Under the pieces are notes generated by a model. The model was not told the origin of the DNA. It saw only the letters and a program-made list of their open reading frames with translations, and made no database searches. Source: Pelobium manganitolerans (GTDB lineage Bacteria > Bacteroidota > Bacteroidia > Sphingobacteriales > Sphingobacteriaceae). From it: DNA of 64,000 nucleotides. The stretch covers positions 186,001-250,000 of the forward strand of contig NZ_MBTA01000026.1 in assembly GCF_003609575.1 (NCBI RefSeq), in the 5' to 3' direction. Made by a program: the position numbers and the translations under genes. Shown here in pieces: positions 1 to 7,687 of this stretch; the stretch's first letter is position 1, and every line of letters starts with the position of its first letter.

Positions 1-1
1 C

Positions 2-841
2 ACTAATTTGTGGATTGCCGAAGGCTTTACCGCCTATTACGATAATTTAATTACACAAAGAGCTGGAATTTACACGCCTAACGAATGGTTAAACATCATT
101 GAAAGTGATATTAATGCGGTAGAAAACCGCTTAGGCAACAAAACCCAATCTTTAAGCGAAGCCAGTTTTGATGCTTGGATTAAAGCTTATCGCCCTAATG
201 AAAACAGTGCCAATACCACAGTTTCTTATTACAATAAAGGCTCTTTAATTGCCTGCTTGCTGGATCTGGCTATCATTAACGCATCAGACGCTAAATTAAG
301 CTTAGATGATGCGATGCGTTTTGCCTATAACGAGTATTACAAAAAGAAAAACCGCGGTTATAGCGATGCGGAATTTAAAGCCATATTAGAAAAATATACC
401 AAACAAAACCTCGACGATTTTTACAAGCGATACATCAATGGCACCGAGGATTTGCCTTTTGCAAAATATTTGAATTATGCGGGTTTTCAACTGATGGTGC
501 AAGATGCAGATCAGCAAAAACCTTATTTGGGTATCAGTTTATCAAAAGACAATGACAGCCAAATAGCAACCGTTAGCCGCAATACCGCAGCCTGGATTGC
601 CGGTTTAAACGTAAATGATGAAATTATTGCTATAAATGGCGAACGCGTAAGCAATGCACTGGATTATGTAAATGGTTTAAAGGAGCTAAAGGAACTAGAT
701 TTTTTAATTAACAGAGATGGCATTCTAAAAAGCATCAAGGTACAACTTAAACCAAGTGCTTCTAAAAAATACAGCATTAGGCAAATAGAAAATCCTACGG
801 AGAAGCAAAAAGCCGTGTTAGAGAAATGGTTAAGTCTGTAA
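2..841 (+). CDS. M61 family metallopeptidase with PDZ domain, C-terminal part
   Basis: The reading frame is open from the first bases of the window, so the gene starts upstream and only about 279 C-terminal residues are visible. The first residues (WIAEGFTAYY) match the segment that follows the HExxH zinc site in M61 glycyl aminopeptidases; the HExxH itself lies outside the window. Residues of about 165-260 form a PDZ domain, with a carboxylate-binding-like loop at PYLGISL and the typical AWIAGLNVNDEIIAINGERV. M61 enzymes with a C-terminal PDZ are common secreted or periplasmic aminopeptidases in Bacteroidota. The family is clear; substrate and localisation are inferred, since any signal peptide is outside the window. 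Confidence 0.88.
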   Translation, partial: TNLWIAEGFTAYYDNLITQRAGIYTPNEWLNIIESDINAVENRLGNKTQSLSEASFDAWIKAYRPNENSANTTVSYYNKGSLIACLLDLAIINASDAKLSLDDAMRFAYNEYYKKKNRGYSDAEFKAILEKYTKQNLDDFYKRYINGTEDLPFAKYLNYAGFQLMVQDADQQKPYLGISLSKDNDSQIATVSRNTAAWIAGLNVNDEIIAINGERVSNALDYVNGLKELKELDFLINRDGILKSIKVQLKPSASKKYSIRQIENPTEKQKAVLEKWLSL

Positions 842-881
842 AAATTAGCTGATTATATTTCGGTTTATTGTATATTTAAAC

Positions 882-1502
882 ATGGAACAAAAGAAGTACA
901 TTGTTGAAGAAGAACCCGTTTATACGTTAAACGAGCTGGACGAATCTTTGACGTACAGCTACGCAAATTATCTGAACTGGCTTTTTGATGAAAGGTTAGA
1001 GCTGATAAAAGGTAAAATATTTAAAATGTCGCCGGCGCCTTCGCGCTATCATCAGAAGATATTGTCTAATCTGTTTAGAGAAGTTGGGAATTTTTTGTAC
1101 AAGCAACCATGCGAAGTTTACGTTGCACCTTTTGACGTGCGTTTTCCTACGGGCAGTAAAACTGACTCAGAGATTTTCACCGTTTTACAACCTGATTTGT
1201 GCGTAATTTGCGACAAAACAAAGCTAGACGATAGGGGCTGTTTGGGCGCACCGGATTTGGTGGTCGAGATTTTATCACCGGGAAATAACAAAAAAGAGCT
1301 GCTTTTAAAATATCAGCTATACGAAGAGTTTGGTGTTAAGGAATATTGGGTGGTAAGCCCTAGCGAACAAACGCTGCTAATTTATAGTTTAGATGAAGAT
1401 GGAAAATACCGTGCTTCAAAACTTCTGACATTATCGGAAAAAGCAGAATCTAAAGTTTTACGCGGTTTTAAACTGGACGTGGATTTACTTTTTGAAGATT
1501 AA
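882..1502 (+). CDS. Uma2 family endonuclease-like protein (DUF820)
   Basis: A 206-residue protein of the Uma2/DUF820 family, which has a PD-(D/E)xK nuclease-like fold. The conserved core is visible: LQPDLCVICD near residue 105, GAPDLVVEILSPGN near residue 127, and KYQLYEEFGVKEYWVVSP near residue 147. The D..E..K pattern that forms the presumed active site is retained. Members are abundant in cyanobacteria and Bacteroidota, often in many copies, and their biological role is largely unknown; Uma2 was named from a plasmid maintenance context. It sits 41 bp after the M61 gene on the same strand and could be cotranscribed, but no functional link is evident. Family call is firm, function is not. 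Confidence 0.85.
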   Translation: MEQKKYIVEEEPVYTLNELDESLTYSYANYLNWLFDERLELIKGKIFKMSPAPSRYHQKILSNLFREVGNFLYKQPCEVYVAPFDVRFPTGSKTDSEIFTVLQPDLCVICDKTKLDDRGCLGAPDLVVEILSPGNNKKELLLKYQLYEEFGVKEYWVVSPSEQTLLIYSLDEDGKYRASKLLTLSEKAESKVLRGFKLDVDLLFED

Positions 1503-1521
1503 ACCCACATCCAGTAATTTA

Positions 1522-2022
1522 TTAAAACGTATAGCGTACGCTCAAAGCAAGTTCTAAATTCAGAAAAGGCCCGCGCGCCAGCTCTAAACGCGGGTGAAGG
1601 TCCAAAGCTGTAGATATAGGTAAATCTGTCACTTGCCATTCTAAACCCAAAATACCATCTGCGCCAAGCAAAATGCCGTCATTAGCGTAATAGCGATCTT
1701 TGCCATAGCTTTTGTAGTAACGGTCGCCACTAATTGCACCTATGTGCGCACCGGCGCCGTAATACCAATTTAAAGAAGGTTCTGCAAAAGCAACAGCGTG
1801 TTTTTCATAAAATCCGGTTACGTTAAATACACCGGGTCTAAATCCTAAAACCCCTTCTAAGGCAGTTTCAGAATCCAAAAAATATTTGATGTTTAAGCCG
1901 TTCTCGTAGCCACCAATCCTAATCCCAAGCCCGGTGGCGTAATTGGCTTGGGCAAAAGATGTTTGTTGCCAACCGCAGGTGAATAAAAAAGCAAGTGCTA
2001 ATATAGAAAAAAAACGTTTCAT
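1522..2022 (-). CDS. Small outer-membrane beta-barrel-like protein, secreted
   Basis: A 166-residue protein with a signal peptide (hydrophobic stretch ALAFLFTC, cleavage probably after SFAQ near residue 25). The mature part alternates polar and apolar residues, is rich in Gly, Tyr and Phe, and ends in VRYTF, a terminal aromatic residue typical of outer-membrane barrels. Its size fits an eight-stranded barrel. I do not recognise a specific family beyond the generic Bacteroidota barrel proteins annotated as hypothetical. It is divergent from the acyl-CoA synthetase gene, with 188 bp between the two starts, and convergent with the Uma2-like gene. Localisation is inferred; function unknown. Confidence 0.72.
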   Translation of the reverse strand: MKRFFSILALAFLFTCGWQQTSFAQANYATGLGIRIGGYENGLNIKYFLDSETALEGVLGFRPGVFNVTGFYEKHAVAFAEPSLNWYYGAGAHIGAISGDRYYKSYGKDRYYANDGILLGADGILGLEWQVTDLPISTALDLHPRLELARGPFLNLELALSVRYTF

Positions 2023-2165
2023 CTTGATAAATATGAAGGCTTCTGCTCATTGCTGTGAAAGCCTAAGCCTTTGTAATAAATTTGACAATTTCGCCCGCAA
2101 ATATAGGATTGCATTAGCTATTGTCCTTTATTTTTTTATTTTTGATAAGGAAGATGATGCTCATC

Positions 2166-2197
2166 ATTGTCTGCCAATTTTAACCAGCGTACTTTTA
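2166..2197 (+). promoter_or_regulatory. Candidate Bacteroidota-type promoter for the acyl-CoA synthetase gene
   Basis: ATTG at 2166-2169 and TACTTTTA at 2190-2197 resemble the Bacteroidota -33 (TTTG/TTG) and -7 (TAnnTTTG) boxes with about 20 bp spacing, 13 bp before the ATG at 2211. The match is imperfect and such AT-rich motifs occur by chance, so this is a candidate only. Confidence 0.25.
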
Positions 2198-2210
2198 AAA
2201 TTATTGCTTT

Positions 2211-3992
2211 ATGGAAACACTAACCCGCATTTTTGATTTATTACCGTACAATAAATCAAAATATAACAGCCAAGAAGTTTTAGCCCAAAAAATTAATGGG
2301 GAGTGGAAAACCTTTAGCATAGATGATTTTGTCCAAACTGCGGATGAAGTTAGCCGCGGATTATTGCAGCTTGGTATCGCAAAAGACGATAAAGTTGCGA
2401 TTATGTCGCCCAACCGCCCCGAGTGGAATTTTTGTGATTTTGGTATTTTGCAGATTGGGGCTGCGCAAGTGCCTATGTACCCTACATTGGCAGAAGCCGA
2501 CATCAAATTTATTTTAAAAGACGCGGAGGTTAAGCTCATTTTTGTTGCTGATGCAACGCTGGTTGACAAAATTGAAAAAGTAAAGCAAGAGCAATCTTTA
2601 GAAATCGCAGTTTATAGTTTTGATAAAATTGATGGCGTAAAACACTGGACAGAGATACAGGCGTTGGGACAGCAACACCATCAAGTAGATTTGCAACCCT
2701 ACAAAGATGCCATCGGCCCGGATGATTTACTGACTTTGATTTACACTTCTGGCACTACGGGCACACCTAAAGGCGTAATGCTTAGCCACAACAATTTGCT
2801 TAGCAATGTAAAGGATTCGGCACCATTATATCCAAAAGAAATTCGCCGCGCTTTAAGCTTTTTGCCGCTTTCGCACATATTTGAGCGGATGGTGGTGTAC
2901 ATGTATTTTTACTTGGGTATTTCCGTTTATTATGCGGAAAGCATGGACACCATTGTAGATAATTTACAAGAGGTAAAACCGCACTGTTTTACCACGGTGC
3001 CCCGTTTGCTCGAGAAAGTTTACGATAAAATAGTCGCCAAAGGACAAGCTTTAAGCGGAGTAAAAAAATCATTGTTTTTTTGGGCTTTAGGTTTAGCACA
3101 CCGTTATGAGTTGGATGGCAAAAACGGCCTTTTATACGACTTGCAGTTGGGCATAGCGCGTAAACTGATTTTCAGTAAATGGCAGGATGCTTTGGGAGGC
3201 GAAGTGATAGCCATTGTATCTGGCGGTGCGGCTTTGCAAGAACGTTTAGCCCGGGTTTTTTGGGCAGCAGATATTAAGGTGTTGGAAGGTTATGGCTTAA
3301 CGGAAACATCACCAGTTATTGCTGTTAACGGCCCATTTAAAGGACAAACCAAATTTGGCACTGTAGGCAAGGTGCTGCCAAGTGTTGATGTTAAAATTGC
3401 GGAAGACGGCGAGATTTTAACAAAAGGCTCCAACTTAATGAAAGGTTATTACAAACGTCCCGATGCTACGGAAGAGGCTATTACCGATGGCTGGTTCCAC
3501 ACGGGCGACATTGGCGAGTTGCGTGATGGCTTTTTAGTAATAACCGACCGTAAAAAAGAAGTGTTTAAAACCGCGGGCGGAAAATATATTTCGCCACAGG
3601 TACTAGAAAATAAGCTAAAAGAATCGGTTTATATAGAGCAGGTGATGGTGGTAGGAGAGAACCGCAAATTCCCTTCGGCATTGATTGTTCCAAATTTTGA
3701 AAAACTTAGCGAGTGGGCCAAACGAAACGGCGTGAATGAAAAAGATAAAGAGGCTTTAATCAAAAACGCTAAAGTTTTAGATAAAATTTGGGTAGAAGTT
3801 GAGAAGTTAAACGCGGGTTTTGGTCATTGGGAAACCATTAAAAAGTTTGCGCTTTTACCAAACGAGTTTAGCATTGACGCAGGCGAGATGACGCCAAAAT
3901 TAAGTTTGAAACGTAAGGTAATTTTAACTAAGAACGCTGATTTGATAGAAAAAATTTATGCCGAAACAAATGCGCAAGAACATCACGTTTAG
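2211..3992 (+). CDS. Long-chain fatty-acid--CoA ligase (AMP-forming)
   Basis: A 593-residue member of the ANL adenylating superfamily, with the length and motif set of bacterial long-chain acyl-CoA synthetases (FadD15-like). The P-loop motif YTSGTTGTPKG lies near residues 178-188, GYGLTETSP near 359, the GWFHTGDIG aspartate motif near 427, and the hinge/lysine region KTAGGKYISP near 454. It activates free fatty acids to acyl-CoA with ATP through an acyl-AMP intermediate, feeding beta-oxidation or lipid synthesis. The protein has no signal peptide and should be cytoplasmic or peripheral to the inner membrane. It is monocistronic: the repeat array follows directly. Chain-length preference is inferred from overall similarity. 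Confidence 0.93.
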   Translation: METLTRIFDLLPYNKSKYNSQEVLAQKINGEWKTFSIDDFVQTADEVSRGLLQLGIAKDDKVAIMSPNRPEWNFCDFGILQIGAAQVPMYPTLAEADIKFILKDAEVKLIFVADATLVDKIEKVKQEQSLEIAVYSFDKIDGVKHWTEIQALGQQHHQVDLQPYKDAIGPDDLLTLIYTSGTTGTPKGVMLSHNNLLSNVKDSAPLYPKEIRRALSFLPLSHIFERMVVYMYFYLGISVYYAESMDTIVDNLQEVKPHCFTTVPRLLEKVYDKIVAKGQALSGVKKSLFFWALGLAHRYELDGKNGLLYDLQLGIARKLIFSKWQDALGGEVIAIVSGGAALQERLARVFWAADIKVLEGYGLTETSPVIAVNGPFKGQTKFGTVGKVLPSVDVKIAEDGEILTKGSNLMKGYYKRPDATEEAITDGWFHTGDIGELRDGFLVITDRKKEVFKTAGGKYISPQVLENKLKESVYIEQVMVVGENRKFPSALIVPNFEKLSEWAKRNGVNEKDKEALIKNAKVLDKIWVEVEKLNAGFGHWETIKKFALLPNEFSIDAGEMTPKLSLKRKVILTKNADLIEKIYAETNAQEHHV

Positions 3993-4009
3993 CTGATTGA
4001 AAATTAACC

Positions 4010-5072
4010 ATGGCATTTTGTCCGAGCAGGGTCTGTCGCAGACGGCCTTTCATTCGATGCAACGAACCTTCCATTACACCGTCATTCCGAACGAGGTACG
4101 AGGAGGAATCTGTTAGTTAGGTGCCGATGGAACACTTTTGTTGGGCTAATTGCCGAGAAATAGATGAAGTGCAGAAGAAACAAAGAGGCCTCTCACATTC
4201 GTTCGAGGTGACGTGGGCAAACAGGGGAAGTGCAACAAAACACAGAAACCTCCGATTTTCTTTCGATGCAACCAACCTTCCATTACACCGTCATTCCGAA
4301 CAAGGTACGAGGAGGAATCTGTTAGTTAGGTGCCGATGGAACCCTTTTGTTGGGTTAATTGCCGAGAAATGGAGCAAGTGCAGAAGAACAAAGAGACCTC
4401 TCACATTCGTTCGAGGTGACGTGGGCAAACAGGGGAAGTGCAACAAAACACAGAAACCTCCGATTTTCTTTCGATGCAACCAACCTTCCATTACACCGTC
4501 ATTCCGAACGAGGTACGAGGAGGAATCTGTTAGTTAGGTGCGATGGAACCCTTTTGTTCGTCTAATTGCCGAGAAATGGAGGAAGTGCAAAAGAACAAAG
4601 AGACCTCTCGCATTGGTTCGAAGTGACGTGGGCAAACAGGGGAAGTGCAACAAAACAAAGAAACCTCTCGCATTCTTTCGAGGTGACCAACCTTCCCTCT
4701 ACGCCGTCATTCCGAACAAGGTACGAGGAGGAATCTGTTAGTTAGGTGCCGATGGAACCCTTTTGTTGGGCTAATTGCCGAGAAATGGAGGAAGTGCAGA
4801 AGAACAAAGAGACCTCTCACATTCGTTCGAGGTGACGTGGGCAAACAGAGGAAGCGCAACAAAACAAAGAAACCTCTCACTTCTTTCGAGGTGACGAACC
4901 TCCCGTTACGCCGTCATTCCGAACGAGGTACGAGGATGTTAAGAGAAAGAACAAAGGCACAAGTAGCCACGGCACAGGCAAAAGCTTCACACTTGCGCTA
5001 AACGTGCTTTAAAAGGAGTTTCATCCTTCGTAGCTAACAGATTCCTCCTCGTACCTCGTTCGGAATGACGCG
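4010..5072. repeat. Tandem array of about 208-bp units plus an inverted copy
   Basis: A 1.1-kb intergenic array between the acyl-CoA synthetase and OmpA genes. The sequence CGTCATTCCGAAC recurs at 4080, 4289, 4497, 4705 and 4912, giving periods of 209, 208, 208 and 207 bp, with very high identity between units. Each unit holds a core (CGTCATTCCGAAC followed by GAGGTACGAGGAGGAATCTG) and two diverged modules that look like the same core in reverse orientation (CACATTCGTTCGAGGTGACG type). A further complete inverted core lies at 5034-5070. Short open frames in the array repeat with the unit and look like by-products. Similar 'CGTCATTCCGAACGAGG...GGAATCTG' modules are widespread between genes of Sphingobacteria, as known to me from such genomes. 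Function unknown. Confidence 0.9.
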
Positions 5073-5090
5073 GTGGATACTATAAAATAA

Positions 5091-5130
5091 AAAAAGGTTG
5101 CCCCGAATAATACTCGAGGCAACCTTTTTT
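5091..5130 (-). terminator. Rho-independent terminator of the OmpA gene
   Basis: Stem AAAAAGGTTGCC (5091-5102) pairs with GGCAACCTTTTT (5118-5129) around a 15-nt loop, with a T-tract in both directions. It lies 19 bp past the stop codon of the minus-strand OmpA gene. Confidence 0.85.
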
Positions 5131-5148
5131 TATCGAACTAAATAAACC

Positions 5149-6492
5149 TTAGTTAAACAAGGTAAATTCAACCCTTCTGTTATTCTGGCGACCTTGCTCC
5201 GTGGCATTGGTGTCAATAGGTTGGGTTTCGCCGTAACCTGTGGCTTCAATCCTTGAAGGGTTTGCGCCTTTGCTTACCAAATAAGCTTTAACAGATTCTG
5301 CTCTTTCTTTTGAAAGTTTCATGTTGTAAGCATCGCTACCTTTGCTGTCTGTATGTCCGGCTAATTTTAAGCTCAGGTTTTTAGAAACTATCAAGTTGGC
5401 TACTTTATCTAATGTTGCATAAGAGCTTGATCTGATGGTGGCTTTGTTGAAATCAAATTCTAAGTTTTTAATGGCATCTGCAACTACTTTTTTATCCTCA
5501 TCGGTGATGATGTATGTTACAGGTTTTTCAACTACTGCTTTCGGAAGCGGACATCCAGATCCGTCTACCGCAACACCTTTTGGTGTATCTGCACACTTAT
5601 CGTAGTAATCAGAAACTCCATCTCCATCAGAATCTGTCGCTAGTTTATTCACTTTATCCATCATCGCCGGGTCGTTTTTTGCAGCATCAAGCTCAGCTTT
5701 TAAAGCATCGTATTTAGCTACGTAATTTTTCTCTAAAATGGCTGCTGGGTTTGCAAAAGCCAACTGTGGCTTGGTTTTGTTACCTAAAGCGAACTCTAAA
5801 CCGCCGTACCCGTAAGAAAACTTATCGCTCGACGGCTCTCTTCTGTAGCCGTCTAAATTATCGGCATCCATAAAGTTCATTTTATAACCAAAATCAAGGT
5901 TTACGCCCTTGGCCACCATAAATTTAACACCCACAGCAACCGGCACAACCAGTTCGTGGTAGTTTTCGCCATTGTTTAAATCTGTAGTTACGCCGTTATT
6001 ATCCGTTATGGTAGGTTGGAAACCCATTAAACCCGCACCGGCAGAAACGTAAGGCGTAATGTAACTTTGGCGACTTAAAATATTAAAGTTGCCGATGTTG
6101 TAAACCGCGCTTAAAGTACCGCCCCATTTAATCTCTGTTTCAAAATTTGAATAAGGAGAGTTGATTACCGGACCATTGGTATTGCTGGTTTCGTTATCCG
6201 CTTTTAGCGTACCGCGGAAAAAATCGCCCTGAATACCAAAATTGTGCGTAAACTGTTTTTTGATGTAACCACCGTAACCGGCATTTACTTCCCAGTTAGA
6301 AAAATCGTTACGGCCACCGGTAACAACTGTTGGTGCCATTACCCCGCCAGTAACACCAAAAGACCAGGTGCGAAAGGCAGATTTAGAAAATGGTTCGGGA
6401 GTGCTGGTGTTACCCATGTCTTGCGCGCTGGCGTAGCTGGCCATAGCAACCGCGCTTAGTAGCATTATGCTTTGTTTTAGTTTTGTTTTCAT
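5149..6492 (-). CDS. OmpA family outer-membrane protein with TSP type-3 repeat
   Basis: A 447-residue protein with a signal peptide (LLSAVAMASYASAQ, cleavage near residue 23), an N-terminal beta-barrel region (about 40-235), a calcium-binding thrombospondin type-3-like segment (DSDGDGVSDYYDKCADTPKG, near residue 290) and a C-terminal OmpA peptidoglycan-binding domain from about 335 to the end (FDFNKATIRSSS, GHTDSKGSDAYN, RRVEFTLF). This is the usual architecture of the abundant OmpA proteins of Bacteroidota that anchor the outer membrane to peptidoglycan. It is a single-gene unit with a strong terminator at 5091-5130 and a long 5' region towards the nucleotidyltransferase terminator. Family and location are firm; any adhesion or porin role is not shown by the sequence. 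Confidence 0.92.
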   Translation of the reverse strand: MKTKLKQSIMLLSAVAMASYASAQDMGNTSTPEPFSKSAFRTWSFGVTGGVMAPTVVTGGRNDFSNWEVNAGYGGYIKKQFTHNFGIQGDFFRGTLKADNETSNTNGPVINSPYSNFETEIKWGGTLSAVYNIGNFNILSRQSYITPYVSAGAGLMGFQPTITDNNGVTTDLNNGENYHELVVPVAVGVKFMVAKGVNLDFGYKMNFMDADNLDGYRREPSSDKFSYGYGGLEFALGNKTKPQLAFANPAAILEKNYVAKYDALKAELDAAKNDPAMMDKVNKLATDSDGDGVSDYYDKCADTPKGVAVDGSGCPLPKAVVEKPVTYIITDEDKKVVADAIKNLEFDFNKATIRSSSYATLDKVANLIVSKNLSLKLAGHTDSKGSDAYNMKLSKERAESVKAYLVSKGANPSRIEATGYGETQPIDTNATEQGRQNNRRVEFTLFN

Positions 6493-6599
6493 AACCTAAA
6501 AATTATTTGAAGGCATAAAAGACAAAATGTTGCCAAACGCTATCTAAACACCACAAAAAACATATAAAGCGCTATTAATCAAAGTTTAGCTAAACAAAA

Positions 6600-6630
6600 A
6601 AAGACCTGCCATAAGTGGCAGGTCTTTTAT
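6600..6630 (-). terminator. Rho-independent terminator of the nucleotidyltransferase gene
   Basis: AAGACCTGCC (6601-6610) pairs with GGCAGGTCTT (6617-6626) around a 6-nt loop, preceded by an A-tract that becomes a U-tract in the minus-strand transcript. It is 27 bp past the stop codon at 6657. Confidence 0.85.
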
Positions 6631-6656
6631 AAATAATGTATGCTATAAGCTACATT

Positions 6657-7556
6657 TTACCAAAGTTTGCTTGGGTAAACGCCACTTTCAATCAATTTGT
6701 TGATGTTGTCTTGTACAATTTCTTTATCTTCTTTGTAGGTAACACCAAACCATTTTGCATCCGTTGGGATAACTTTAAAGCTTGCGATGTTATTTTTGAT
6801 CAAATAGTCTGCAATAAGTGGGATGAAAAATTCTGCTTTGGGGTTATCTTGGTTTTTGTGAACAAAGTCGACAAAAAGCTTCTCTGTAACTGGGAAAACA
6901 TCCGGTGTAAAGCCCCAAAAGTTCATCGAAACTGGCGTCGAGGCTTCCAAGGAAGTTTCCACACCATCTTCCTCAAACACAATTCCGCCGTTTTTAGGGT
7001 AAACTTTTGTACGCTCTGCAATCTCGGTCATGTTGCCGTCTGCATCTGTTTGGCATACGCCACGAGATACCGAGCCGTTTTCTGAAAGGGTATTGCCAAT
7101 TTTATAACCTACAATAGCGTATCTTTTTGCAGAAGCTTCGGTAGTTAAAAAATCAACCATGCTTTTAAAGGCTTCGTAGCCGTAATAATCGTCGGCATTA
7201 ATTACGCAAAACGGCTCGTGAACTTGGTTTTGAGCCTCTAAAATAGCATGACCGGTTCCCCAAGGTTTAGCACGCTCAATTTCTTTATCAATACCGTACT
7301 TTTTTAAATCAAAGGTTTGGAAAACGTAATCGGTTTCTACCTTACCAGCTAGTTTAGCATCAAAAATTGATTTAAAATTATCTAAAAATTCTTCTCTGAT
7401 GATAAAGGTGATTTTCCCAAATCCGGCTTTAATCGCATCATGAATAGAATAGTCGATGATGGTTTCTCCATTAGGGCCAAAACCGTCAATCTGTTTCATG
7501 CTGCCATATCTGCTGGCCATCCCAGCTGCCAAAATAAGTAAAGTAGGTTTTTTCAT
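6657..7556 (-). CDS. Sugar-phosphate nucleotidyltransferase-like NTP transferase
   Basis: A 299-residue NTP_transferase protein with a Rossmann-like GT-A fold. The N-terminal nucleotide-binding signature LLILAAGMASRYGSMKQ at residues 5-21 corresponds to the G-x-G-T/S-R/K...K motif, and VINADDYYG near residue 118 provides the metal-binding Asp pair. Enzymes of this type transfer a nucleotide from NTP to a sugar-1-phosphate or similar phosphoester, for cell-envelope precursors. In Bacteroidota this protein often accompanies a choline/aminoglycoside kinase-like gene, which is absent here, so the true acceptor is open. It is monocistronic, with a terminator at 6600-6630. Family firm, substrate unknown. 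Confidence 0.82.
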   Translation of the reverse strand: MKKPTLLILAAGMASRYGSMKQIDGFGPNGETIIDYSIHDAIKAGFGKITFIIREEFLDNFKSIFDAKLAGKVETDYVFQTFDLKKYGIDKEIERAKPWGTGHAILEAQNQVHEPFCVINADDYYGYEAFKSMVDFLTTEASAKRYAIVGYKIGNTLSENGSVSRGVCQTDADGNMTEIAERTKVYPKNGGIVFEEDGVETSLEASTPVSMNFWGFTPDVFPVTEKLFVDFVHKNQDNPKAEFFIPLIADYLIKNNIASFKVIPTDAKWFGVTYKEDKEIVQDNINKLIESGVYPSKLW

Positions 7557-7687
7557 TTTGTTTTTTTGTTTTTGGATGTGATGAAGCGGTTAAGATTTTT
7601 AACACGTCTTCAACTCGTATTTTGTTTGGTTATCGATATGCGGTAATTTAAAGCTGCCGCTGATTAGTCGGCTAAACTAGCAAAAAT

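Noticed and set aside
4121-4741. Open reading frames of 60-140 codons in the 208-bp tandem array
   Set aside because: They recur with the repeat period, carry no recognisable domain, have no ribosome binding site and exist only because the unit length and sequence keep a frame open. Treated as a non-coding repeat.
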